This document shows positions 52,988 through 61,582 of a DNA stretch of 64,000 bases, piece after piece. This DNA comes from Pseudoalteromonas amylolytica. GTDB lineage: Bacteria; Pseudomonadota; Gammaproteobacteria; Enterobacterales; Alteromonadaceae. The notes beneath the pieces are model-generated. The model made no database searches. It saw nothing but the letters and a program-made list of their open reading frames with translations, and was not told the origin of the DNA. The position numbers and the translations under genes were made by a program. The stretch spans positions 62,001-126,000 of the forward strand of contig NZ_MKJU01000035.1 of assembly GCF_001854605.1 (NCBI RefSeq), read 5' to 3'. The first letter of the stretch is position 1, and each line of letters begins with the position of its first letter.

Positions 52988-54089
52988 AAGAATCTCCAAA
53001 ATATGCTATAGGGTTATCTTGTAGCGCACGTTCAATAAGCTCTGGTGATAAGCTTTGAGCATGAGTCAGCTCTTGCGGATCAAAATCTTGATGGTCTGGA
53101 TGTGGGAAGTCTGAGCCAAAAAGTAGTTTGTCGCTGCCAATCCAATTGACGACTTCATCAAGACATGGTTCACCAGATTCGAAGCTCACATAACAATTAT
53201 TTTTAAAATAATATGAAGGTTTATTAGGGAGTTTGTCCTTGACTAACGCGGGAAACTCGGGGTAACAGATGTTATCAAGCCGCCATAGCCAATAGGGGAC
53301 CCAAGCTGCACCGGCTTCAAGAAACATAAATTTGATACTTGGATATAATTCAAAAACGTTACCTTCTAGCAAACTTAAAAAGGCGACTTGTGCCTCAAGT
53401 GCGTGAGAGCAAGCATGTAAGCTAAATCGGCTGCTAAACCTATTTGTGCCAATGGTGTCTCCATGCAAGTGTGTGCCGCCATGAAAAGCAACTTGAATAT
53501 TAAACTGATGACAAGCTTTCCAAAAATCTAAGTAGACGGCTTCCCCTAAGTGATGCCCTTGTATTGGCTCAGGGCGAATGGTGATGAGTTTGAAACCTTG
53601 TTGTGCAATCAACTGAACTTGCTGTGCAAGTAAGCTGGGGTCTTGCCGGCTCACTATCGCAGCAGGGATAAGTCGGCTTTTGTCAACCAAGCAGTAGTCT
53701 AAAATCCAGCGGTTATAGGCTTGGGCATATGCGAGAGATACTTCACTCGGGAGCTTATCGTGATTAACGATATAGCCTGTAAATGTCGGAAAAATAAGAG
53801 CTTTTTCAACACCGTCTTGGTCCATGCTCTGAAGTTGCCCAAGCCCAGACATCGCAAGTTTTCTGGCATCAGAGTTTTGTGGCCGCAATGCTGTTTCTAG
53901 CTGAATTTCATCATTCCAATGCTTGAGTATAGGAGTAGTACCGATGTAGTAAGTTGGGGGTAAATCTACATCGCTTTTGCTATTGTGCTTAAAATGTACT
54001 GGGTATTGCTGATAAATTTTACTATCTAAGTATTTTTCCCAAATATAGAGCGGCTCCATTACATGCCGATCACAGTCGAAGATTTTCAT
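52980..54089 (-). CDS. Amidohydrolase-2-family metal hydrolase/decarboxylase
   Basis: 369 aa from the ATG MKIFDCDRH. An in-frame ATG 33 nt earlier would begin inside the preceding hairpin. Motifs: DCDRHVMEP, VAFHGGTHLHGDT (metal His), MFLEAGAAWVPYWLWRLD and LLFGSDFPHPDHQD (metal Asp), as in the ACMSD-like family (PF04909). Members hydrolyse or decarboxylate small acids. Here it may tailor the peptide; that role is inferred. Confidence 0.85.
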   Translation of the reverse strand: MKIFDCDRHVMEPLYIWEKYLDSKIYQQYPVHFKHNSKSDVDLPPTYYIGTTPILKHWNDEIQLETALRPQNSDARKLAMSGLGQLQSMDQDGVEKALIFPTFTGYIVNHDKLPSEVSLAYAQAYNRWILDYCLVDKSRLIPAAIVSRQDPSLLAQQVQLIAQQGFKLITIRPEPIQGHHLGEAVYLDFWKACHQFNIQVAFHGGTHLHGDTIGTNRFSSRFSLHACSHALEAQVAFLSLLEGNVFELYPSIKFMFLEAGAAWVPYWLWRLDNICYPEFPALVKDKLPNKPSYYFKNNCYVSFESGEPCLDEVVNWIGSDKLLFGSDFPHPDHQDFDPQELTHAQSLSPELIERALQDNPIAYFGDSFA

Positions 54090-54112
54090 AAAAAGCCTAG
54101 AAATTAATAGTG

Positions 54113-54135
54113 TGCAGCACACACTGTGTGCTGCA
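54113..54135. promoter_or_regulatory. Perfect hairpin between precursor and tailoring genes
   Basis: TGCAGCACAC-ACT-GTGTGCTGCA, 10-bp stem, 3-nt loop. In the operon direction it is preceded by AAAAAA and followed by CACTATTAAT, so it lacks a T-run: attenuator or 3'-end stabiliser for precursor mRNA rather than a full stop. Confidence 0.75.
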
Positions 54136-54146
54136 TTTTTTGAGCA

Positions 54147-54884
54147 TTAACAAGAAGTAAAAGGGTGGCTACGACAAATATCCATAAAGTCGTTGATCGC
54201 TTGGGTTTCGATCATTGCTCTTTTTGACTCATCCTGTAAATTACTTAACTCTGGCTTAGGTGGAATAGTTACTATAAAACAACCTGTCAGCTCACTCATA
54301 TTCTCAAAATGCCAACCGTTATATAGGGCTAACTTTGAGTCATCAAATTTGCCGTCTGTGTAATCTAGGCCTAGCTCCGCTCGCAGTTTGTCTCTAATTT
54401 GCTCATCTGTTGGAGAGCCGTCAGGGGCATCTACCAAGCTAGCTACAGATAGGATATCACTACTGGTTGGAAGTGAATCATTTTCAACAATGTACTTTGG
54501 TGAAGGACTAAGCTGTTCAACGATTTCTTTAGTTTCATCGACGCTTTCTACCTTCGCTTTGATCGTTCCACCTTCAGTTTGGCTACCATAAGTAAATGTG
54601 ACTGAGTCACCTTTTTTGATAACGAACCTTACTTTGGTTTGATATGCGGGAATTTGTGGAAAAAAGCCAAACTTTGCTAAGTAATACTCAGGAAACTTAA
54701 CAATGTATTCTAGTTCTTTTTCGTTCTCCCAGTTTTTCCATGCATATGCAATCATTCGACTTAGTGCGGAGTGCCATGCACTAATCGCAAGCATATTTTC
54801 TACTGGGTTTGGGCCCGATGTTTTAGTTTCATCATTGTCATTAAACCCGTAACGAGTACCAAGTTTATTTAATTTATCTTCCAT
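54147..54884 (-). CDS. Putative TOMM precursor peptide, long leader
   Basis: 245 aa, very long for a RiPP precursor. From memory it resembles the BMA_0021/BMA_0022 TOMM precursor family of Burkholderia: a helical segment AISAWHSALSRMIAYAWKNW (about 34-53), then KFPEYYLAKFGFFPQIP and a beta-rich middle domain. The last residues, DICRSHPFTSC, hold two Cys, two Ser and one Thr within nine positions and are the likely modified core. Only three Cys are present in all. AAGGAC lies 6 nt before the ATG. The gene sits between the small basic ORF and a hairpin followed by the tailoring enzymes. Confidence 0.68.
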   Translation of the reverse strand: MEDKLNKLGTRYGFNDNDETKTSGPNPVENMLAISAWHSALSRMIAYAWKNWENEKELEYIVKFPEYYLAKFGFFPQIPAYQTKVRFVIKKGDSVTFTYGSQTEGGTIKAKVESVDETKEIVEQLSPSPKYIVENDSLPTSSDILSVASLVDAPDGSPTDEQIRDKLRAELGLDYTDGKFDDSKLALYNGWHFENMSELTGCFIVTIPPKPELSNLQDESKRAMIETQAINDFMDICRSHPFTSC

Positions 54885-54955
54885 TTTACTGTCCTTATTC
54901 TATTTTTATAATGATTCATCTCATATGAACTTGATACACAACTTCATCTGGGCAT

Positions 54956-54994
54956 TAATATTATACTGAACTTCACCTAAATGGTAATATTATA
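54956..54994 (-). promoter_or_regulatory. Duplicated TATAAT element upstream of the precursor gene
   Basis: The 10-mer TAATATTATA occurs at 54956-54965 and 54985-54994; on the minus strand each reads as a TATAAT -10 box. No good -35 box is seen. A separate promoter for the precursor is possible. Confidence 0.35.
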
Positions 54995-55025
54995 TTGATT
55001 TAACTAAGGTTATTTAAGTTTCTCT

Positions 55026-55166
55026 TTAAGCCATCCCATTTTTCTGGGGCATAAAAAATCGCCCTTTACCCGTTCGTTTCCAGAAATGCCATGTTTTCGA
55101 TTTGCCCAAAGTTTTGGTAGCTGAAATCTTCAGATATTGAAATGTTGCTATAGCGGTTTCTTTCAT
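55026..55166 (-). CDS. Small basic peptide ORF in the TOMM operon
   Basis: 46 aa, starting MKETAIATFQYLK and containing KTWHFWKRTGKGRFF; ten Lys/Arg against one acidic residue, no Cys. AAAAGGA stands 6 nt before this ATG, a proper ribosome site; an ATG two codons earlier touches the site and is less likely. It lies between the 236-aa protein gene and the precursor. It could be a second peptide product, a toxin or a regulator of modification. No homology recognised. Confidence 0.5.
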   Translation of the reverse strand: MKETAIATFQYLKISATKTLGKSKTWHFWKRTGKGRFFMPQKNGMA

Positions 55167-55358
55167 TTTCATTCCTTTTGCATTCACAATGTTTAGAACA
55201 TATCACCTAGAGACATCAATATATTCATAATTTTTTTCTCTAAATATATAAACCTTGTTGATTTTTTTAGAGGTTTATCTAACCAGTGGGTAAGTGTTAA
55301 TATCGTGGCCAAGCTTAGTTGACCACGACTATGTCCTTGTCGACGGTAAAATGCCTAG

Positions 55359-56069
55359 TTACCAAGACGGTTTAAAGATATTTGTGCCTATATATGTTAC
55401 TAACTTTTCGTTATTTCCAGCTAGCGTTAAACTAGCTAGCTTTTGGCTAGCATCACTTGATAGGGTAGAGTTATTAGGTAACTCTACTTTAGCGAACTGA
55501 TCAGCTAATGCTGCCTCATTGTTTTCGTTTATCAATGTTTGAACTGTTTTGTAAAGCTCATTGTTATTGGCAACCTCAAAAACCAGTAACGCCAAAGATT
55601 TTTGTTCGATGTCTGAAAGCACGAAGCTAGGATCACCGAAAAAATCAAAGGCTTTAGTAGCCGGTGTATAGTTCATGCCATGCTCTGCTGAGAGCGCAAC
55701 CTTTACAGCTGCATTACCTAAAGTCAGAGTAAGCTGTTCCTGCGCATTTTCACTGGCTGTTTGGGATACTAAGCTGTCTGCTGTGGCGTCATCAATATAC
55801 ACATTTGATAGCTTCCCCAACTCCCCATAGACATTTGAAATCAGGGTATACATTGATGTATCACTGGTAATCGCTACCTGAGAGTTAGGAACGTAGTAAA
55901 GATTTTTCAGTTTTAATCTTTGTTCATTTCCTGCGTCGTTAAGACTTGGGTAAATGCTACTGGTGACAGACTGAAGTTTGTCATCTAAAACCATTGCGAC
56001 TACTAGCTGTAAGCTACACAAACTATTTGAATAGCTGAATAAATCCTCTGCATTATAAGAGTTGTTCAT
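55359..56069 (-). CDS. Hypothetical protein of the TOMM operon
   Basis: 236 aa with no signal peptide. Helix-rich, many Asn/Ser/Leu; no motif recognised. AAGGA lies upstream of the ATG and the gene begins 10 nt past the c-heme lipoprotein stop, so it is within the operon. It ends before a 190-bp spacer that leads to the small basic ORF. Confidence 0.65.
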   Translation of the reverse strand: MNNSYNAEDLFSYSNSLCSLQLVVAMVLDDKLQSVTSSIYPSLNDAGNEQRLKLKNLYYVPNSQVAITSDTSMYTLISNVYGELGKLSNVYIDDATADSLVSQTASENAQEQLTLTLGNAAVKVALSAEHGMNYTPATKAFDFFGDPSFVLSDIEQKSLALLVFEVANNNELYKTVQTLINENNEAALADQFAKVELPNNSTLSSDASQKLASLTLAGNNEKLVTYIGTNIFKPSW

Positions 56070-56079
56070 TGTTTTTCCT

Positions 56080-57441
56080 TTAATTCATGTTTTTTATGGT
56101 ATCGGCCTTTATGCCGGAGTTAAATATATAGTCTTTATAAATATTGGTATTAGCTTCACTATGGCAGGAACTACAGCTTGATGATGGTTTCTCAAACGGT
56201 TCAAGTATAGGGTTTGCTAGTTCTGTAGGGGAAGGAATGCCACTGTCAGACCATTGATTGTTTATTATCTCGTACTTACTCCAAACGGATGTATTGAGCC
56301 TTTGCTTGGTTTCATTGTTGTAAGTGGATAAATTCTGTTGGTCCTGAACGACTGGAAGGGCTACTAATTCAGTTGGCTTGCAGCCATCTGCGGGGTGAGA
56401 ACATACAGGCTGATTAATTGGACAAGTAGCACTCGTAAAGTCGTTATTCTTACATAGTTTATCAACATCATCTATGCTCAAGCTAAAGTAAGCCCACTCG
56501 TTTCCATTGGCATTGATGAGATCTTTTTCGGTTAATGTGAGACCATTTGATGCATTTCGACTAAATTTTGGTACGCTGTTTTCTTGAATATAGGTTGCCC
56601 AGCTCCATTTGTTGGTTGTTGAAACCTGCTCAGAAGGGTTGATATTTTTTGGATTGTTCTTACTTGTAATATGCATAGCTGAAAGCCCAACAACGGACGC
56701 AGTGCATTCATCAACACCATTTTCATTTGGTTGTACAATATATGCGTATGCTTTGTGATATTGGTCAAACTCGCTATTATCTATTTTTCTCCACGCCGCT
56801 TTAACAAAAACTGCACCACGTTGCATGTTTTCATATTCACTTCCAGTGGGAAATTCAAATCGCTCGATTGGCGAGTTTCTTATTGACTGAATATAATCAA
56901 ACGCGGGTTTATTCACATGGACGGAATAAAAAGTTATGTTGCCATTTCTATCCGATATAATGTCATCTTGCGGGTTTCGAAACTGTGTCAACACCAAAGG
57001 AGATTTTAAATTAGTTACCTGTTTCACGCTTGCGGGGGACTTAGCTGCAAGAACCCGGCAAGACTCTGGCACAACAGTATGTGTTTCACTCCAAGCATTG
57101 TGTAGGTTAGATTCAATTTCTTGTATTGTGGGCCAAGATTGCCAGACAGGAAGCGTGTCAGGCATACTAGTATAGTCTAACGTAAAGTCTGCAAGTCCAA
57201 CTTTCCCATCAACTGTTGGCCAGTTAAGCGCGTGAAACTGGCGGTAAGCGTCTCGAATTGCAGATTGATTAGTTCTGTTATTGCCAAGAGTTGCTGAAAA
57301 ACAAGGCAAGATTTTATAAGGTTTGTTGGCTAGCTCATTAAAGTTACTGCAATCAGAGGGGAGCTGATTAATCGCATCATCGTTAGCGCTAAAACAGCCA
57401 AAAGAGATGAACGGAGAGATCAGTAATAAGTACCTTTTCAT
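56080..57441 (-). CDS. Lipoprotein with a C-terminal CxxCH heme site, TOMM operon
   Basis: 453 aa. Lipobox ISFGC near residue 16. The last 30 residues contain SSCSSCHSEAN, a Cys-x-x-Cys-His c-type heme attachment site, so the protein is probably exported, lipid-anchored and able to carry one heme. The remaining 400 residues match nothing I recognise; several further Cys occur (CPINQPVCSHPADGC). Its ATG overlaps the kinase stop as ATGA. A redox or membrane-anchoring role for this operon is possible but unproven. Confidence 0.75.
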   Translation of the reverse strand: MKRYLLLISPFISFGCFSANDDAINQLPSDCSNFNELANKPYKILPCFSATLGNNRTNQSAIRDAYRQFHALNWPTVDGKVGLADFTLDYTSMPDTLPVWQSWPTIQEIESNLHNAWSETHTVVPESCRVLAAKSPASVKQVTNLKSPLVLTQFRNPQDDIISDRNGNITFYSVHVNKPAFDYIQSIRNSPIERFEFPTGSEYENMQRGAVFVKAAWRKIDNSEFDQYHKAYAYIVQPNENGVDECTASVVGLSAMHITSKNNPKNINPSEQVSTTNKWSWATYIQENSVPKFSRNASNGLTLTEKDLINANGNEWAYFSLSIDDVDKLCKNNDFTSATCPINQPVCSHPADGCKPTELVALPVVQDQQNLSTYNNETKQRLNTSVWSKYEIINNQWSDSGIPSPTELANPILEPFEKPSSSCSSCHSEANTNIYKDYIFNSGIKADTIKNMN

Positions 57442-60400
57442 TGTTGGTCCTTCAGTATTTTTGTAATTCTATGTATATCAAATGCATAACGTGTTTCTTG
57501 GTGTTTGTTTAAAATATGCTTTGCGAATGACATATGTTTTGTGGCTATTTTAATTAAACCTAACTTTGCGTAGGACTCTGCAAATAAAGCATGCATCCAG
57601 CCTCTATGAGATATTGCGCCCGCTCTGTTCCAGCCTCTGTATCCTTGTTTCATTCTCGAGATACCGCTAGCATTTGATTCTACTACGGCCTGATACCACC
57701 CTAGCAAAAACTCAGTGATTGATTGCCACGTAATAATTTCTTTTTCAGCCGCTATTTCATTTGCTTTTTTCAGAGCTCTTAGCATTCTTCTGTAGTCGCC
57801 CATGTAGTAAAAATATTGGGCTTTATGAAATAAGTTAAATGCAAGTGTGTGTGGGTCGGCATTGTTTCTAGCTAATGTTGACGATATAGCCATTAAATTG
57901 AAGCTTGTTTCATATAGTTTACTTTTTTCATCATTAGACAACGTATTACAGTTTAAAGCTAACTCATACTGAGCAAGCGCATAATGTGAATACAAAGCAG
58001 AAGTTAACTCATAGGGTAAGTGGTTTCGAGCAGTTATTTGATATTCGCTTTTTTGTTGTTCACTAAACTGCTGAATTAAACTTAAAGCGTTTTCATAGTC
58101 AGCGAAAGACAGAGAGTAACTACTTGTTGATTGGTAAATAAGCGCGTTGCAAAAGTAATATAATGGCTGTTTTGTTTTTGGAATCAATTCAGCATCTTCA
58201 AACTCAGATATTTTTAAAGTTGCAAGGCTTAGTTCGGATAGGACTGCGTAGTTGATCATTAGACTAAAGTACACAGACAGCTTACTTTCCATGCATAAAG
58301 CTGAAATAGGAAGTGTATTTATCTTACTTATGTTTTCTTTGTATGGCTCGGAGCCAAAGCCATTTTTACTCATTAGAATCATGCTAAGGTTGAGCCGAAG
58401 CTTAGATTGCCACTCAACAGAAAGGTTATTTTTTGTGGATTTTGCAAACTCAATTGAGCTAGTAATTAGCTGTTCGGAAAGTTGATATTGTCCAAGTAGT
58501 GAATATTTTACGCTCAATTCAATAGCGGTATTTACAGCTCTGTCAGTATCACCACTTTGGTGTATGCAGGTGACATAGAAAAATGGAGCCGTGTCTATAA
58601 TTTTTTTGAAACTGTTATCAACCGTTTTAACTAAAACCTTATAGTTCTTTGACTTAGCGGTTTGCTCCATACTCTCATACGCCGCATCTCTTACCAGCGC
58701 GTGTTTGAAGATATAACTGTCGTTCTCGACTCTGCGTTGGTGGATGATAAGGTCATTGGCGACTAGTTCGTTTAAGTCGTTTTGTACTTGGTTTTCGCTC
58801 AAAGGAGAGGCGGCAACGAGCAGGTCGTATTCAAACTCTCGGCCGATGGTAGCGGCGAGTTGTGCGGTTTCTTTGGCGTATTGCAGGCTATCGAGCTTTT
58901 GCTGTAGTGACTCACGTAAGCTGGTTGGTACTTGGTCAAGCTTGTCTGGGTTTACAAAGTCGATGCGTCCTGCGTTGCCTGTCACTAAGCCTTTTTGCTT
59001 CAACATGCCCACTAGTTCTTCTATAAACAGTGGGATACCGTCTGTGCGGCTGATGAGTACATCCAGTACTTTACGTTCAACGTCACGACCATCAAATAGC
59101 TTAACGATAAAGTCTTCCGTAGCCTGCTCGGTGAGTTTTTGTAGGTTCACTTCCATTAGGGTCAGGTCGTGCAACTGGCTTGGTACTTTTTGTCGTGAAG
59201 TGCTCAGTAGCACATGACCGCCAGCAAGCTTTTGCGCAAAGTGATGAATAAACTCAAGTGTTGAGCTATCTGCCCAGTGAATGTCTTCCACTATGTAAAG
59301 TTTAAACTCATTTAAAGCATGTTGATTGGCTAAAAGTAGGGCGCTTAGGCCGTTGTATAGCAATTCTTTTTGCGCATCCGGCGCCAGTGCCGAAGGCTGT
59401 AGTTCGTCTTCTAAATCTATATTGAGCCAAACCAGCAAAATGGGCAGTGCTTGCTCTGTGTTGAGCGCATCATCTTGCTCACTTAGATATTTGCTAAACA
59501 GTTCAATGGCGGCTTTGGCGTTAAGGTTAGAGGTATTAAACAAGTAGCGAACTAACGTCAAAATAGGGTAGAGCGCGTTATTTTGGTGTTCGGGTAAACA
59601 CTGAGCAACCAAGTGCTGGAACTGTGGTGCATTGGCACGAATTTCTTGTAGCAACCTTGATTTACCAATACCCGCTTCACCATGAATATGCGCAATGCGA
59701 GTATGGTCCGTTTGCTGTTTCATCATCGAAAGCGTTTGTTCAAGCTCATGATGACGACCGATCAGCTCATGGTTATTTCGCGTACCACGCATAAAACCAA
59801 AGGCTTCTACACGTCTCTCACCCACTAAATTGTAGACGCTAACTGGTTCAAAAATGGGGCCGAACTGGCTTTGTCCGTATGAGGTAAACTCTGAGTAAGA
59901 GTCCAAGATGGCTCTTGACTCAGCGGTACACAAAATCTGCTTTTCACCCGCTTCACGGGCAAGTGCTACGGCAATGTTAGCGTTGTAGCCTTCCGGAATT
60001 GCGTTGGCGTAGGTAACAAATACGCCAGTGTGCATACCTAAATGGACATTGATTGCGACATTATGTGCCTCGTGCATTAGGGCATTACGTTTGCTGAGCT
60101 CACTGACGATTTCAAGGGCTGTACGCGCGCACAAGCGGGTGTCGTTATCACTGGCAACCGGGTAGCCGTAGTAAAACAAGCAAGTGTCGGCCAAATGACC
60201 TACATGATAGGCACCATAACGGGTTGCGATATCAATTAGGTTATTACGCTGTGACTTATAAACAGTGTCGATAACGTCATAGTCTTTGTCGTTATTATTA
60301 AGTGCTTTAACGCTGAGCCTTACAGCGAGTACAGTCAGTTGTTTGCGTTCAGTCAGTGCGGTATATTCCTGCACAGCCCTATGGTTTGGGTCGTCATCGC

Positions 60401-61349
60401 GGATAAGGACCGTGGTGTCATCAAAGCCATGCTGCGCCTGTACATCAGCCAGTACACCAACAAGGTTAGAGACATTCATTTTCGACAGTTCAGAGTATAT
60501 TTCAGCGCCAGTGATAACACGCTCCGTGGCGTTTTTATGTAGTACCCTGCGCAGTAGCTCTGACAGTGGGTGCCCTAGTAATGCACTGGGAATGGGAATA
60601 TGTACGTCACTGAGCTGCTTATGATATATCGACGCAATACTGTTACCAGTCACAGCTGGCAATCCGGTTAAACACTCTAAAAATACTAAGCCCCACACGT
60701 ATAAATCAGACTTAGCAGAAGCCGGTTCACCGCGCAGTTGCTCTGGTGCGCTGTAAGAAGGTGTGCCCAGCGTTTCTTGTGTGAGTGTTAGGGTATTAAA
60801 GTCCGGTTGGCGGCTTTCATTTACCAAAGTACCAATACCAAAGTCGAGAATTTTGGCGTATGTCTTGGCACCGGATTTGGTCAACATGATGTTGGCCGGT
60901 TTAATATCGCGGTGAATAATACCTTTGCTGTGTGCGTGTATCAGCGCATCCAACACCTGTAGCATCACGTCGGTGGCGACGACTGAATCAAGTGCTTGCT
61001 CGGTAGTTAAGTACTCTCGAAGTGATACGCCTTCGACGTATTCGAATACGCCATACAAAATATCTTCATTTACTTGGCCTCTATCGAGCAAGCGGACGAT
61101 ATGTGGGTGCTGAAGTTGACTACTTAACTCGGTTTCACGTTTAAAGCGCTCAATATAGCGTTGTTTTTTTTGTTCTTCGCAGTGAGGTTCTAAGGCGAGA
61201 AATTTAATGGCAACGGGTTGATTAGTGTTTTTATGCTTTGCTTTAAAGACCTTACCGAAACCACCTTCACCTATTTTGTGAATGAGTTCATAGTGTTCAG
61301 AATTAAAGCTCGAGGTGATAAATTCATCTGAAAACTGAGTGAGCGACAT
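57438..61349 (-). CDS. TOMM-system kinase/cyclase fusion regulator
   Basis: 1303 aa. Ser/Thr protein kinase (about 20-290): IGEGGFGKVFKA, catalytic Lys49, HRDIKPANIM and DFG. Nucleotide-cyclase-like domain (about 335-500) with degenerate catalytic residues. AAA ATPase (about 540-850): HGEAGIGKSRLL and VEDIHWADSST. Then a long helical TPR-like tail. The kinase-cyclase-ATPase order equals the TOMM-system kinase/cyclase fusion family, known from Burkholderia-type TOMM clusters. It leads the operon and overlaps the next gene by 4 nt. It probably senses a signal and controls production or export. Confidence 0.9.
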   Translation of the reverse strand: MSLTQFSDEFITSSFNSEHYELIHKIGEGGFGKVFKAKHKNTNQPVAIKFLALEPHCEEQKKQRYIERFKRETELSSQLQHPHIVRLLDRGQVNEDILYGVFEYVEGVSLREYLTTEQALDSVVATDVMLQVLDALIHAHSKGIIHRDIKPANIMLTKSGAKTYAKILDFGIGTLVNESRQPDFNTLTLTQETLGTPSYSAPEQLRGEPASAKSDLYVWGLVFLECLTGLPAVTGNSIASIYHKQLSDVHIPIPSALLGHPLSELLRRVLHKNATERVITGAEIYSELSKMNVSNLVGVLADVQAQHGFDDTTVLIRDDDPNHRAVQEYTALTERKQLTVLAVRLSVKALNNNDKDYDVIDTVYKSQRNNLIDIATRYGAYHVGHLADTCLFYYGYPVASDNDTRLCARTALEIVSELSKRNALMHEAHNVAINVHLGMHTGVFVTYANAIPEGYNANIAVALAREAGEKQILCTAESRAILDSYSEFTSYGQSQFGPIFEPVSVYNLVGERRVEAFGFMRGTRNNHELIGRHHELEQTLSMMKQQTDHTRIAHIHGEAGIGKSRLLQEIRANAPQFQHLVAQCLPEHQNNALYPILTLVRYLFNTSNLNAKAAIELFSKYLSEQDDALNTEQALPILLVWLNIDLEDELQPSALAPDAQKELLYNGLSALLLANQHALNEFKLYIVEDIHWADSSTLEFIHHFAQKLAGGHVLLSTSRQKVPSQLHDLTLMEVNLQKLTEQATEDFIVKLFDGRDVERKVLDVLISRTDGIPLFIEELVGMLKQKGLVTGNAGRIDFVNPDKLDQVPTSLRESLQQKLDSLQYAKETAQLAATIGREFEYDLLVAASPLSENQVQNDLNELVANDLIIHQRRVENDSYIFKHALVRDAAYESMEQTAKSKNYKVLVKTVDNSFKKIIDTAPFFYVTCIHQSGDTDRAVNTAIELSVKYSLLGQYQLSEQLITSSIEFAKSTKNNLSVEWQSKLRLNLSMILMSKNGFGSEPYKENISKINTLPISALCMESKLSVYFSLMINYAVLSELSLATLKISEFEDAELIPKTKQPLYYFCNALIYQSTSSYSLSFADYENALSLIQQFSEQQKSEYQITARNHLPYELTSALYSHYALAQYELALNCNTLSNDEKSKLYETSFNLMAISSTLARNNADPHTLAFNLFHKAQYFYYMGDYRRMLRALKKANEIAAEKEIITWQSITEFLLGWYQAVVESNASGISRMKQGYRGWNRAGAISHRGWMHALFAESYAKLGLIKIATKHMSFAKHILNKHQETRYAFDIHRITKILKDQQ

Positions 61350-61540
61350 AGCCTAATTGTTCCAATAAATTTTTATTTGTAACCAGATCCTTTGAAAAAC
61401 TTCCTAGTTACAGTTTGTTTTTTATTCTTCTAGACAAGAAATCTCCGCTCTTCCGTGCACTTGTCTTAAGCTTGTCAGTATAGCCTACCTTATAGGTTTG
61501 TTTTTAGGGAACTAAAATTATATTTTTATTAAATTTGGGA

Positions 61541-61571
61541 ACGGTAAGTAATGAGAATGTCTACTTACCGT
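61541..61571 (-). terminator. Terminator of the 253-aa lipoprotein gene
   Basis: ACGGTAAGTA/TACTTACCGT, perfect 10-bp stem, 11-nt loop, 12 nt past the stop. On the minus strand followed by TCCCAAATTTAATAAAAAT, a weak T-tract. Confidence 0.55.
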
Positions 61572-61582
61572 AATACAGGGTG

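Noticed and set aside
54113..54141. Plus-strand intrinsic terminator (hairpin followed by six T)
   Set aside because: No plus-strand gene lies upstream; the hairpin is better read in the direction of the TOMM operon.
61432..61476. AGACAAG/CTTGTCT inverted and direct repeats upstream of the kinase gene as an operator
   Set aside because: Seven-bp arms at 28-bp spacing in AT-rich DNA; no second copy in the window to support it.
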